Shown one piece after another: positions 39,506 to 51,049 of a stretch of 64,000 nucleotides of DNA. Within the stretch, counting starts at the first letter, position 1; each line of letters begins with the position of its first letter. Origin of the DNA: Cristatella mucedo. Lineage: Eukaryota > Bryozoa > Phylactolaemata > Cristatellidae. Below the pieces are notes generated by a model that ran no database searches, was not told where the DNA came from, and worked only from the letters and a program-made list of their open reading frames with translations. Location of the stretch: contig WPIO01000170.1 in NCBI GenBank assembly GCA_009760855.2, forward strand, positions 138,501 through 202,500, read 5' to 3'. A program made the translations under genes and the position numbers.

Positions 39506-40899
39506 CAGGCGGTAGTGCAGGCATCAGTAGCCGCCCGCCAATCAGCGGCTGCTGCCGGCTGAAACGCGAGAGAGAAGGAGCGAAGCTAAGATTCGAGCTC
39601 CTCCAGCGCCTCTTGAGAGCCAACGCGAGCACGGGCGTACACCGGGGACGACGGATGGACGGGCGGCAGCCCAACTATCTACCTACCGCACGCCGATCGC
39701 TCGTTCGGCCTGGCTGCGAGAGCTCGCGCCGTCGAACCGTCGTCCGACGAGTTGACCTTCGACAGCGCCCGGCGCACGATTCGTCTGCTGCTGCTGCTGG
39801 CCGCGGTCGACGCCTTCGCCGACTGACCGCACGTGCCGCCCGCGAGTGCGCCACCCACGTCGGACTGGGCTGCGCGGCCGGCGATCTGGTCTCCCGCTCT
39901 CTCTCGATCGGCGACGCCCGCAGTCGCTCCTCCTCCTCTGCTCCGCTCGCTCGCGCCTCCGCAGCGCCGCCGCGCGGCGGACGCTGTTTACGAGTGCCCT
40001 CCGGTAGGCCTCGGGCGAGTGTTTTCACGACCGGCCCACGCCGCCGCCAGCGCGACTCGTCGGAGGGCGCTGACACGACGACCTACCCGCCGCTCGGTGC
40101 TGATATGGCGCGCAAGGATTCCCGATTGAGGCGCCATTGTCGGCGCGCACAAAGGCGCCGTTGTGCCCGTTGGGTTTCGCGCTTACCGCTCTGCTTGCTC
40201 AATGCGCTAACATCTAATCCACCTGCACTAACAAGTTGTTTCGCGCCGCAGAATAATATTGGTGCCTGCGCGCCCCAAGTGCGCGCGCGCGCGTACGCGC
40301 TTGCGACGACGACGACGCACTGCGAGGCGACGCGTCCAGCGCCGGCGAATGGGGTATTGGTCGCCGACGAGCGCGAGAGACGGCCGCTTTCGCGCTCGCC
40401 GCAGCCAGCCTCGGGGGGGGGGGGCCGACGCGAGCTGCCACCGAACGCCGGCGGCGGCGGCTCGGCGGCGGTCGGCGGCGGCGGCGCGGCGTCGTTCTGG
40501 CAGTCGCCGGCCCGCGACGACGGCAGCGCGCGTGTCGTGCGCCGTAGCCGACAAAAAAAGTAAGGCAGCCGCTTGACCACTCTAGCGTCGGCGGGCGGCT
40601 CAGCGCGAGTAGTTGTTGGCGACAATCGGCTGCCCCCGTGCGGTACCGCGCTGGGCTTGATCGGCGATTGGACGAACGACAGAACGACGCTGGCCTGGCT
40701 CGCACCGCTGCCAGAATCGCCGGCTCGGGCGTCGGTGCGAAAGCAGCAAAAGCACTAGCGCCTATTCTTTTAAGCCCATTTCTTTTTTAAGACGGAAGCC
40801 AGCTACCGCAGCTTGCTAAGCTGTACCGGAAATATAGTTCGTGAAACTGGAAAGGCGCATCAACAAGCGAGCGGAGTGCGAAATGGCAACAAGCGAAGT

Positions 40900-41010
40900 A
40901 ATGATAATAAGAATAATAACTAATACCTTTGATGTAGCGCCCTCAGAGAACTCAATCTCTTTCGAGGCGCTCTACGTTTGCTGCAAAGGAAGCAAGATCG
41001 CGACGAGGAC
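40900..41010 (-). mobile_element. L2-B LINE tail
   Basis: Minus strand: CCTTTGCAGCAAACGTAGAG, hairpin GCGCC...AAAGAGATTGAGTTCTCTGAGGGCGC, short AT tail at 40905-40925. Confidence 0.82.
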
Positions 41011-41386
41011 GCGAATGAAGTAACGAAAATGAACCTTGTGCGCATTCAGCGGAGGTCAGCGACCGAAACTTGCTTGCTCCGCACACATTATCGAAGCGGC
41101 GAGCTTTCGCTGCGATGTCCTTTGACTGTCCTTGGGATGTCGCCAGCCGACGCTCGCTGCATCTTTCGGCAGGCCGCGCCGCCGGAGCCGAGAGCTTCTG
41201 CGATCTCGTATCCCGGTCTAGCGACGACGGGAGTTCGCGGTTTTTATTCTGCACCGTAACCATTTATCGTGCTGCCGAGTAGCTGTCTCAGTATTTAAAT
41301 CGTCGCGGCTTTTCATGGCTGCCGCGTACCGCTAGAGTCAGCGTGCGTGCGTGCGTTGGTGCCTGCAGCAGCTACAAGTCGCTAGC

Positions 41387-41390
<4 letters not shown>

Positions 41391-41454
<64 letters not shown>
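41391..41454 (+). repeat. (CA)n microsatellite
   Basis: About 32 uninterrupted CA units followed by (TA)5. Confidence 0.98.
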
Positions 41455-41462
<8 letters not shown>

Positions 41463-41611
41463 AATGGCTGGACGTTTCGCCCCCGCGTCAACTGTGCTAG
41501 AAACCGCGGTCGCTTACAGTTCAGGAATCACCCGGCCGAGTTGGTTTTCTGGCGTTGGGCCAACGCAACGCGCCGGCGAGACAGGAGCGTGCGAATAAAT
41601 AAACAAAACTA

Positions 41612-41770
41612 GAATTCGTTTGCATAACGCTCTATGGGAACTTAATGTCTATTCAGGCACTTCACATATGCCACGGGGCTAGCGGGGCCTGTGGCTTCGG
41701 CCATTAAATAAATTCACCTTGCCCTCGGTATGGGCGAGCACATTAACCGCTGAGCCAAACCTGAGCGACG
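41612..41770 (-). mobile_element. SINE-A, antisense copy
   Basis: Minus strand: GGTTTGGCTCAGCGGTTAAT (A box), then a degenerate B-box region, GTGGCATATGTGAAGTGCC and AATAGACATTAAGTTCCCA, the hairpin-bearing tail. Confidence 0.8.
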
Positions 41771-42137
41771 CGAAGAACCTAAAGAGCGATACTGTCGGTT
41801 TCCGGAATGCGGCCGCAGGCGGAAGCGTTCAGCGTGCAAGGCGGTGCATTGCGGTGCCCCGTCCGAGGCCGAGAGTGACGGACGGTATAGAGCCGCCGAC
41901 GAGGCGGGCCGACGCAACCGTCGCTTAGTTTCTCAACAATAAGTCGCTTAGTCGGTGCGGCCGCACCGCGTGGAAGCGCCGCTCGGCGTACGCCATCTTG
42001 AACCGAAGCGGCGAGCCTCGCTTCTCACCGCGTTATAGGTTATAGGTTAATGCCCCGACCTGGCGGGCGTGGCCGGCCTGCTCATGCGGGACCACCCAGT
42101 GCCAGCGGCTGGCTGCGTCTCGAGAAAGGGTGGGAGG

Positions 42138-42362
42138 GTAATACTAACAATAATAGTAATACATTTGATATAGCGCCCTCAGCGGACTCAATCTTTTTCT
42201 AGGCACTTTACAGTTGTGGCAAAGGGAAACGCGATCAAATGGTGAGTAATATCATGCTTGATAAACAACATGAATAACATGGTTAGGGGTGACGTGCACA
42301 GGGTCAGCATGCCAGTATGGTTATTGGCAGCGTGCACAGTTTCAGCACGCACATGGGTAGGC
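42138..42362 (-). mobile_element. L2-B LINE 3' end
   Basis: Minus strand from GTGCGTGCTGAAACTGTGCA through the 3' UTR and hairpin (GTGCC...AAAGATTGAGTCCGCTGAGGGCGC) to an AT-rich tail at 42138-42168. Confidence 0.85.
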
Positions 42363-42584
42363 CGAGCGAGCGAGGTGGACAGACGCGAAGATAGATAGAC
42401 AGACAAGTGAATGAACAAATAGACAAACAGAGGAAGCGATGCCGACTGTACGCCCGCAATCGATTCTGTGTAGCCTCCGGTTTCTCAACATCAAAAGAAG
42501 TGAAAGCGGCACGCGCTGGCGCTGCGACGCAGTCTCGATGTTGTGGCGTATCGCTCGTTTTGACTGCGACGCCAAGTCACTCAC

Positions 42585-42589
<5 letters not shown>

Positions 42590-42656
<67 letters not shown>
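42590..42656 (+). repeat. (GA)n microsatellite
   Basis: Pure AG dinucleotides over about 66 bp within the GC-rich domain. Confidence 0.98.
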
Positions 42657-42658
<2 letters not shown>

Positions 42659-43889
42659 GGTCCGATTGCGGCCTTATTTCGGTACGCTCTTCAAGCCTCA
42701 GCGAAGCCCATGGCAGTGCTCCATGGCCCTCGGCTCCCAGCCCTCGTCAGCAAGGCCTGTCCCTTAGCTGCGTCGCCATACGAGCCAAGCAGTCGCGCGC
42801 CGCAAAAAGCTGGGGCTCAAAGCGACGGCGCCGTCGGTAGACGCCGAAGCAGCCACCCGCGCTGCATCCGGTTGCAGCTGGGCGCACGAGCGCGCGCGGA
42901 GATTTGCCCGTCGGCAGCCTGCGCGAGGCGGTGCGAGCGCGCGAGACCGTTTCCTACGTCGCAGCCGAGCCTCGCCGTCTCTTGGCGGTACGACTGAGCG
43001 GCGGCGCAGCGAGCTCTGTAAATCCCGCCGAGTTTCGCTTCGTGAGGCCACGCGGGCCATCGCATGTCGTGCGGTGGGAAGCTAGCGGGGCATCGACTCG
43101 CTCGAAGTCCGAGCAGAGGCGCGCGCGCGAGCGAGCGCTGTGCGAGTGCTGGCGCGACTCGCCGTGAGGCTGGCGAGCCGCCGCCGCCGCCGCCGCTCTA
43201 GCCGCACGTGACTCTGCTGACGGCGGCGCAGCGAGAGGAGCGCAGCGCGAGGCCGCCGCGTACACTGCCAGCAGCTACTGCGGTGCGCGGAGCTGAGGCT
43301 TCGTGTAGGCGTGACGTCGCGGCGGCGTGCGAGCGACTCAACGCTGAAAACGATGAGAAAAGCCAGTCGCGCACGGACCGGCTAGCGGACCGGGAAATCT
43401 GATCGACCGTCGTCGCAACGTCGTCAACGCGCACCCAAGCCTCACTCAAGAGGCATTCTGGGACGCGCAGCCGCTCGCGCGCGCACTACGAGCGGTAGGC
43501 GGCGTTGTATGGCGCACGCAGGGATGGGCTCCTCCTGGAAGACTTTCTGGAAGTGGCGCCCGCTCGTCGCGCTCCGCCAGCCCTCGCCGAGAGCTCGGCA
43601 GCTCTTTCTTCGAGGTGGCTAACGGGCTGTCAACATGCGGCCGACGGACGCTCAGAGCGGTAGAAGAGAGCGGCCGAAGAGAGGCAATGTCGGAAGTCGG
43701 GCCTTCGGCGAGCAGCTTTAACTTTGTTGCCGAAGGGGCAACCATTTTTTCCGAGGGTCCTGACTAAGCCGGAGAGTTGAGCATTTCCGCGCGGTTTGTC
43801 TCAGAGGGCCCGCACATTCTGCCATGCTCGGTAGCCGAGCAACTCGGCGGCGGCGGCGGCGGTGGCTGTCGTTTTGGCTCGACGGCGTG

Positions 43890-44037
43890 AAGCGTTGGCC
43901 CAGAGGTCAAGGTGCTCGCCCAAGGTAACGACCCCGAGGTCGTGGGCTCGAGCCCTACGGCTTATGTAAAGCTGGTGGATAGAGATTTGAGTTGTCGTAG
44001 GGCGCCGCACGAAAGGATAACATTTATTTATTTAAGT
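43890..44037 (+). mobile_element. SINE-A
   Basis: GTTGGCCCAGAGGTCAAGGTG (A-box region), CGAGGTCGTGGGCTCGAGCCC (B-box region), then GGCTTATGTAAAGC, AGAGATTTGAGTTGTCGTAG and GGGCGCC, with a TATTTATTTA tail. Confidence 0.83.
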
Positions 44038-44337
44038 GCCTTCATCTTTTGCATCCTGGCGCTCCATCCGGGTTGGTAAACGGCCAACGGCCCGATAAGA
44101 GCAAGCTTTGGTGCAGTGCAGAAACTAGCGCGTCGTCGCGCTGCAGCGCCGCCTGTTGGCGCGCCGTGTGGGCGATTGCAAACGGCAGCGGAAGATACCG
44201 ACGGGAGCGCAGTCATTCCATTTTTGTACATCAGTTGGATTCTTATTGCTCTATTATTTATTCGACATCCATTAAATTCTACCATATTTAAAAAGGGTAG
44301 ATAGTGGTAGTTCCCTACCTGTAGACACACAGGTATA

Positions 44338-45005
44338 CTGTCGTCACTCGCCACTTCGCGATTCGACTTTCACGGCTTCACTCTGTCTTGGTTTTTTCAA
44401 ATGCATCTATATTGATTAAAAGTTGATCAACATTTGAAAAGGATGCAGCGTGCGTTCGGTTGTCTGAGTGAACTATACAGCCCTGAATTGCAATTAAAAT
44501 TACTGCGCATGGGTCACAGAAGAAGATGACGACGCATCTGCTAAAGATTCTGCACCACCTGAAGACTCTCCTACTAAATGTGTGCCTTCAGAGGAGCAGC
44601 AACCTTGTTGTTCTTTGCTTTGCAGATCACCTCTTCATCTAAATTGCTTCATCGTCGAGCAAGTTGCACTGTTTTCATAGGCTATCACGTAAGAACTGTG
44701 TGTGTGCGTCTAATTAAACGCACAATAATGATATGATGTTTGAAACTTAATCTGTCTTATTTTCCCTTATTTTGTCTAATATATTGGCTAATACGAGTGT
44801 AATGGTGACTAAGGGGGTGTTATTTCACGTTCGGATGGTTCTAATAACGTTGTAAAAAACCGCATTTAGAGGGTCGTGAACATGCTTTCTATGCTTTAAC
44901 TACGAAAATATTTGACTTATATATATAAAGAATCCTACTTCTCGGAAAATAAATTTTAACGGTAGATTCTGGAACAGATTAACCGCGGTAAATGAGGGAT
45001 GACTG
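44338..45005 (+). mobile_element. pogo/Tigger-like DNA transposon, internally deleted
   Basis: Left end CTGTCGTCACTCGCCACTTC after a TA (44336-44337). The right end is, in reverse complement, CAGTCATCCCTCATTTACC. Subterminal CTTCGCGATTCGACTTTCAC and GGTTAATCTGTTCCAGAATC are Tigger-type. A 3' open stretch (about 44510-44680) is acidic (TEEDDDASAKD) and could be the end of a lost transposase, which is unproven. 668 bp. The right flank is CA, not TA, so the duplication has decayed. Confidence 0.75.
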
Positions 45006-45189
45006 CATTTATCTATGTTTATGACCACACTCTTGAGGTACCGCAGTTCTAGCAGTAGTGCCATATTCATAGCGGCTTGTCAGTCCAGCGCTATATTGCT
45101 CCAGTGACGTATCGCGGCTGGCATAACCGACGTCCCAATGAAAAAAGGTTTGCTATCTTCACTCTTGGGCCGATCCACCACCGACTCCT

Positions 45190-46715
45190 CAGCAAATAGT
45201 GACGACTCTGTATCGCATAAAGGCACGAATAGAATCTGCACATTTAACTTTAAACGTAGCAAGTAAGTTCTACTCTGCTATTAAAGCTAATCACTCCACA
45301 AAGCCAGACTTCCTTAGGATTCACAACGACCTTCTCAGAAATGCAGACTTAGATAAAGTCTCTCTGCTTGTTTTGCTTCTCTCTGCTTGTTTTCTCTGTC
45401 CGCAGCGTTTGATACTATCAATCACCAAGTCCTCTTCGAGTGCCTCTCGTCTAACCTGGGCACCACGGACACTGCATTGCAATGGTTTGAGTCATGTCTT
45501 AGAGGAGACTCTAGAGTATCGATCTGAACAGACAAAAATCATCCGAGGAGCCGCTAAAGCACGGGTACCTCAGGCCTGTGATTGGTTCGCTTTTTCTTTT
45601 TACAAGTTCTTCCTCACCCTCTTGCCGATTTGATCACGAAGCACAATCTAGGCTTCCAATTATATGCAGATGACAATGGTACGTTTGCTTTGATCCCTCA
45701 CAACCCTCCAGCACGTCAAATTCTGTACACAAATTTACCGCATGTATTGCTGACACTTGCACATGGATGACAGGAAAATTTTAAAATTGAATGACAATGA
45801 AACCATCTTATTAGTTGTGGGCACGCTAAGTGCGATACAGAAATTAAAAAGCTTAAAGATCAAAATCGGCTCGGCCAGCAAACCTCCTGTTGCATCTGTA
45901 CAAAATGTGGATGTCCTGTTCCTAAGTTACCTATTATTCATCTACTTTCAGCTACACACTATTGCTAAAGGTTGGGCCTGCTTTGACAAAGATACTACAT
46001 CTAAATTGGTAAATGCATTTGTGACATCCCGTCTTGACTTTTGTAGCTTACTGCTTGCTGGTCTACCGGCCTGTGCAATCAGGCGCTTACAGTTGGTGCA
46101 AAACTCTGCAAATAGGCTTGTCTGTCGTGAGCGTTGCAGTTGCCCCATCGCACGACTTCTCACCCACCTGCACTGGCTCGTTATCAAGCAGCGTATCAAC
46201 TTCAAGGTTCTTTCACCCACTTTGAGCTCCCTTGATTTACTCGCTCCAGCCAACCTATCAGAACTACTCCCACACCGGGCTAAGAATCAAACAACCCACT
46301 GTTCTGAATCCAGTTGTTTAGCTATATCTCGTACGAACCTTACTTTAAATTATTCTAGAAAATTATTTTAGAGACCGTGGCTCTACTTTGTATGATCTCG
46401 AAGCCTGGAACTCACTCCGGACGGGAACTCACACTTGACATATAAAGAAGAAGCAGAACACGGAATTGTTTATCACGATATTTATTGGGTCCTTGTGATT
46501 CGTTCTTTTTTGTGCGTATGTGTGCTGACACTTTGCATGTGCCAACTAACCATATCACACGTTGAGACTATGAGTGTCACCTGTAACCACGTTATGCTTG
46601 TTGAAATCATGCTTTTCTCACTAAACGTTTGATCGTGCTTTATTTACAGCTTATGTAAAGTGCCTAGAAAGAGATTAATTCCTCTGATGGTGATCCACAA
46701 ATGTATTATTATTAT
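45190..46715 (+). mobile_element. L2-B LINE, long truncated copy
   Basis: The longest L2-B copy (1.5 kb). The RT palm includes an AAFDTIN-type block near 45405, a degenerate block near 45570 (VPQACDWF where VPQGSVLG is expected), and the catalytic [35 protein letters not shown] and a C-terminal block follow, then the 3' UTR, a hairpin with a broken 3' arm, and (ATT)n at 46700. Multiple frameshifts. Confidence 0.88.
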
Positions 46716-46919
46716 TTCTATTACGCAGGGAGCTCAGTGGCTCGCATCATGTCAGTCAGTGTAAAGCGTATGCGCTACAAGCTAAGCTGTGTCGCTGTCT
46801 GGCGAGGGAAAGTGTGTGATACGCAAAAAACGGTGACGATCTAGGGCGCGGTTCAAGAAATGAGCCAGAAGCGACTTGAAAAAGCTTAAGACGAAAACTG
46901 TATAAATATAGAGAGAAAG

Positions 46920-47032
46920 ATGGCAAATTTAAACCAAGTGAAGTAACAATGAAATAACAACGAAGTAAGAACGAAATAATAACGGATTAATAACGAAGTA
47001 ACAACGAAGTAATTAACTAAATAACAACGGAG
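46920..47032 (+). repeat. short AACGAAGTAA-type tandem repeat
   Basis: Degenerate tandem units AACGAAGTAA, AACGAAATAA and AACGGAGT over about 110 bp. From 47032 to 47775 no gene is recognised; a 106-codon plus frame at 47194-47514 has no domain support. Confidence 0.7.
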
Positions 47033-47774
47033 TCCCTGGGATGACTGCCGTAAGTGTGATGGCCCGCTCTAGGCGCCCCGTGTACAGATCTGCTTTCGTT
47101 CGTTCGTTAATCCGGAATCCACGGCGTGCATAAGTTCCATATAAAGCCTTTACTTTTTTCGCCCATTCGGTTTGTTGCACGAGGGGCATCAGCATGAGGA
47201 CGGCCGAAAATGAAATGACCAACGGCTCCCACCATGATTTTTTAGAGGGGTGTCATGGTCATTTTCGGGTCTGGCGAGAGCAGCCGATTCAAAGCTTCAG
47301 AGTCAGTCTGCAGAGGAGCCTAAAAGTATTAGAGGAACGTCGGAGAAGTATCGCGGTCGGCGCTCCTGCACAGCGTCACTTCCGACTCCATGCCTTGACG
47401 GATACAGCTCTCCAGCCTCCGGCTGCTGAGCTGTCAGCCCAGCCGACCGTTGCCTTTGCAGAACCCATTATAGAAATGTATAAATGTGTACAGATAATAA
47501 TTGCAGAAATATAAATCTATGAGTTCTATGAGTGCTTGAAGTCAGAAGCAATGTATTTTAATTTTCTTACCAGGAGAGAAGCAAAGTTGATGAAGGCTGC
47601 GTCTGCAAGCGAGGGATACTTTTGGCAACCAATAGTCGAGTTGCTGTAAGTTGATTAGGTAAAAATTAAAGCATGGCTCTGATGCCGGTGCGAGATATTC
47701 CGACCAAGGTAATCGCCCGGACTCGCTAATCGCCAAAACTGGCCGCACCAGTGCCGTTCGACTGCCTGCGCAAT

Positions 47775-47775
47775 T

Positions 47776-47808
<33 letters not shown>

Positions 47809-47845
47809 CAGCAGCACAGCAACAGCAGCAGCAGCAGCAGCAACG
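47775..47845 (+). repeat. (CAG)n microsatellite, interrupted
   Basis: About 20 CAG/CAA units with two CACAG slips. Unlikely to be coding, as no gene surrounds it. From 47845 to 48430 nothing is recognised. Confidence 0.95.
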
Positions 47846-48434
47846 GCGGTCGCGTGGATGCTACCTAAGCCTATGCCGCCGCCACTCAGCTTGTTACGCT
47901 GCTTCCACCGTACGCCCGGAGCCCACGCGAGTCATTTCGCACAGCAGCTGACGGCGCTGTGCTTTTGAATAAAGATCAACGCACACCGTCGCCTCTAGCC
48001 GCTCGATGGATCTGGAAAATTCGCTACTGCAATTCGCCTCCCCGTACATTTTCTGCCCCTTCCCTACAGAGACGACTGCAAGCAGCTTACAGGTAGCTGC
48101 CTAGGACGCGGAAATGTAAGTTTCTGAACGATACTAGATTTATCAATGGGACCACTCGAGCAATTTCTTCCCACCGCTCCATTTATAAGCACTAGCTGCG
48201 ATCAAAGTACGAATTTCGACGATGCATGCGTTTCAGGCAGCATCAATATGCTAGCTTCTGGGGGGAGGGAGGGAACCCCCAGGCATTCTAAATCAAACTA
48301 ATATTTGGCCGGAGAGCAACTTCTTTCAGCGTCAAATATAAGTCTGCTTACTTTGAGTAATGTAAAATTTTAAAAGTTCGGTCTCGCTTGTTCATGGGCC
48401 GCACAGCTAGTTCATGCATTTGTGGCCGCTCCGA

Positions 48435-48512
48435 TAGATGTGGACCGCTGTCATTAAAGAGATTTAACTACCTTGTGGGTGCTAAGCAAGTGTATTATTA
48501 TTATTACGATAT
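48435..48512 (+). mobile_element. L2-B LINE tail, decayed
   Basis: TTAAAGAGATTTAACTACCTTG, GGGTGCTAAGCAAGTG and (TTA)n resemble an old L2-B hairpin and tail. Confidence 0.5.
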
Positions 48513-48611
48513 TTTTTTTACCCCTATTTATCAGCACTTTCCTTTCAGACATTTAGTCCCGGATTGACCAACTTCCGCTGCAGTAAACGACGATAAAACC
48601 GAGCTGTCCGC

Positions 48612-48766
48612 GATGGTTTGGCCCAGTGGTTAAGGTGCTCGCCCCGACCAAGGTCTGGCCGAGCTCGTGGGCTCGAATCCCGTGGCCACGAGAGGCGCCT
48701 AAATAGAGATCAAGGTCTCTTAAGGCGCTAAACGAATCAATTATATTTATGTATATTTATAATTCT
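48612..48766 (+). mobile_element. SINE-A, best hairpin-bearing copy
   Basis: A-box region TGGCCCAGTGGTTAAGGTG, B-box GTGGGCTCGAATCCCGTGGCC. The tail hairpin is GGCGCCTAAATAGAGATC plus AGGTCTCTTAAGGCGC, with both outer GCGCC/GGCGC and inner AGAGA/TCTCT stems intact. The tail is TATATTTATGTATATTTAT. Confidence 0.88.
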
Positions 48767-49395
48767 GGACGGAAGGAGATTGCTATAATAATGAGAAGTA
48801 AATATATTTCACCATCTTAGTAGGCTCTTAGTTCAGATGTCATTTTTACTACAGCAATACACTGAAGACAGCCTTTACGACATCACGTCATCAAGTTCAA
48901 TCATGTCCAGAGCTAGGAACTACCCACCGAAGAGGTTATAGCTAGATATCGCACTAGCGTCGGCCGGTTCTCTCTGTAGAACTCCGCGAGCAGCCTCAAA
49001 GGCTGCAAAGCCTCAACAGTTGGTGATGAAAACAGACTCTTGGTTGCTCTTTAAATTTAAGAAATTCAGTAATATGCCTTCTTTGTTAAAAAAGCTGATA
49101 TGGCGAGCAGTCGATCGACATATGCAGCGAAAGATTATTAATCAGACCCACAAGGCCGCTGACGGCATGTTTGCAAAAGACACCTAGCTTACCTACTTCA
49201 CCAGCTTCAGCCTCATCGCACCCTCTCAGATCAGTAAATTGACTTCAAAATAATTCAATACCTTTTACTTAAATACCTTGGAAGACAGAAGCATTTGCTC
49301 TGCGGGTCTAAGACTGCGAATTTCATTCCTAAGTTCTTGCTCAATGAATCATCTTTCCTGCTGCCTACTATGGTTCATCCTTTCTGGCACGTTCT
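48767..49395. other. unassigned; possible L2 remnant at its right end
   Basis: No clear feature up to about 49320. CAATGAATCATCTTTCCTG and CTGCCTACTATGGTTC near 49340-49375 match the phrase preceding the L2-B-type tail at 20042. Confidence 0.45.
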
Positions 49396-49397
49396 AA

Positions 49398-49520
49398 GCT
49401 ACTGTTAACAATAATAACAATAACAATAATAATAAATTTGTTATAGAGCCCGAAGATAAATCACTCTCTTTCTAGGCACTTTACATTTGCTGCAAAGGAA
49501 GCATGATTATACTACTCATC
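49398..49520 (-). mobile_element. L2-B LINE tail
   Basis: Minus strand: CTTTGCAGCAAATGTAAAGTG, AGAAAGAGAGTGATTTATC (decayed inner stem), and a (TTA)n-type tail at 49400-49440. Confidence 0.75.
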
Positions 49521-49652
49521 AATGCTAATCAATTTTCATTTTTTATTTGATTTGCATAATATCGGCTATAACGCCCTGAGGCCACTGAAAGCTATTCAAG
49601 CATTGAGTTGGCAATGGAAAACTGCCCAGTGTAACACCTGCACAGTATTTGC

Positions 49653-49808
49653 CCTGGTTTGGTCCAGTGGCTAAGGTGCTAACCCAACCAAGGTCAAGGT
49701 GAAGGCATTAGATGACCGAGGTTGTAGGGTCGAACCCCGTGGCATATATGAAGCCTCTGAATAGATATTAAGTTTTCTTAGGGCGCTATACAAATAAATT
49801 AATTTTTT
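49653..49808 (+). mobile_element. SINE-A
   Basis: TTTGGTCCAGTGGCTAAGGTG (A-box region), GAGGTTGTAGGGTCGAACCC (B box), TGGCATATATGAAGCC, ATTAAGTTTTCTTAGGGCGC and an AAATAAATT tail. Confidence 0.85.
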
Positions 49809-49884
49809 TCGTAGCCTTCATAAGTTAAACACAGTGTTACATGTACTATATGTACCTATACACATACCACAGAGAGCGGGCATC

Positions 49885-50030
49885 AGCATGCATTCACGAC
49901 CTCAGCCCTGAGGTCGTGAGTTCAAATCCTGCTGTGGGCGATCCTTTATTGCCGCTGCGAGCGGTAGTGATAGCCTTTAAGGCTCTTCTGTCGCTATAAA
50001 ATAGAGGCTGTTAAATGATTGGGAATGACT
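49885..50030 (+). mobile_element. SINE-B, 5'-truncated
   Basis: CACGACCTCAGCCCTGAGGTC, B-box GTGAGTTCAAATCC, GTGGGCGATCCTTTATTGCC, TTAAGGCTCTTCTGTCGCTA, as in other SINE-B copies. Confidence 0.8.
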
Positions 50031-50094
50031 GGGATAGCATAGCAGCAGGTAATACGTCTTTGTGAGACTCCAGAGAATTTACTTCAAAGATCAC

Positions 50095-50470
50095 ATGTCA
50101 ACCGACGAGTTTTCCCAAAACTCCCAAAGCCTGGAACTCCCTCCCGACTTGCGTCAGAGCATCCCCTGACTTGACCACATTTAAAAAGAGCTTAAAATCA
50201 CACCTATTTAGGACAGCATTTAGTGGGTCCCTGTGATTCGTCCTTGATGTGCTTATGCGTGCTGACACCGTGCATGCTGCCACTAACCACATTTGCATGC
50301 TGACCCTGTGCATGTCACCCCTAACAATGTTATTCACTTTGCTTGTTTATCAAGCATGATATTACTCACCATTCAATTGCATTTTCCTGTGCAGCAAATT
50401 TAAATCGCCTAGAAAGAGTTGGAGTTCTCCGAGGGCGCTTTATCAAGTGAATTATTATTATTATTATCAT
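50095..50470 (+). mobile_element. L2-B LINE 3' end
   Basis: CAACTCCCTCCCGACTTGCG-type coding end (50130-50200), TTTAGGACAGCATTTAGTGG, the 3' UTR, hairpin, and (ATT)n at 50450-50467. It meets an antisense L2-B copy at its tail. Confidence 0.88.
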
Positions 50471-50995
50471 AAAAAGGTGCACTTTAAGTTTCTTTTTAAA
50501 CATCGTCATGTCAGGGAACATTATGACGTGCGTCAGTAGCGAGTTCCAGGCTATGGAAGCATTCGAACAAAAGGCACGGTCTCCAATAGTTTTGAGGTTA
50601 GTACGAGGTATGGCTAAACGATTCAAGTCAAAATAGCGGATTGAAGACTCTTCACTTGGTGGGGAAGTAGTTCTGATAGGCAGGCCGGAGCGAGAGAATG
50701 AAGGGACCTAAAAGTCAGTGATACAATTTTGAAGTCGATGTTCTTCTTGACTGGGAGCCAGTCCAGGTCGGCGAGATGTGGTGTGCACGGCAATTTCGAC
50801 TCTCACGACAGATGAGCCTAGCTTCCTTTCCAACTGTAAGCGCCTAATTGCAAGGCCGGTAGACCAGCTAGCAGTGAGTTACAAAAGTCAAGACGGGATG
50901 TCACAAATGCATGGATCAAAGTAGATGCGGTATTCGCGTCTAAGCAAGCCCGAATTTTAGCAATTTTATATGGCTAAAAGTAGGTAGACTTGACT
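50471..50995 (-). mobile_element. L2-B LINE coding fragment, antisense
   Basis: Minus strand carries the L2-B coding end (LAIPRTNLKTIGDRAF, AWNSLLTHV, DMTMFKKKLKVHLF in the frame ending near 50470) and, upstream, the FVTSRLDFC region near 50900. The 3' UTR and hairpin are missing where it abuts the plus-strand tail. Confidence 0.85.
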
Positions 50996-51049
50996 GTGGA
51001 GCTGACGAGCTTTTTCTCACAATTTTTCCAGCCAGCATATCAGATTAAG

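Larger units (their letters stand above)
38560..43885. other. GC/CpG-rich domain without a recognisable gene
   Basis: About 5 kb, much of it dense in CG dinucleotides, notably 39600-40750, 41940-42120 and 42660-43800, broken by GA and CA microsatellites and short repeats. Long frames occur on both strands in several phases (for example 39613-40563 plus), rich in Arg/Ala/Pro/Ser, as expected by chance in stop-poor GC DNA. It may hold promoters or 5' exons of genes outside recognition, but none can be named. Confidence 0.6.

Noticed and set aside
39613-40563. 316-codon plus-strand frame in GC-rich DNA
   Set aside because: Arg/Ala/Pro-rich, without a recognisable domain. Comparable frames exist on the other strand and in other phases, as expected for stop-poor GC DNA.
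47194-47514. 106-codon plus-strand frame
   Set aside because: No domain, repeat similarity, start context or splice support.
48612-48700. SINE-A and SINE-B heads as tRNA genes
   Set aside because: They keep A/B-box-like sequences but not a foldable acceptor stem, and they continue into family-specific SINE bodies.
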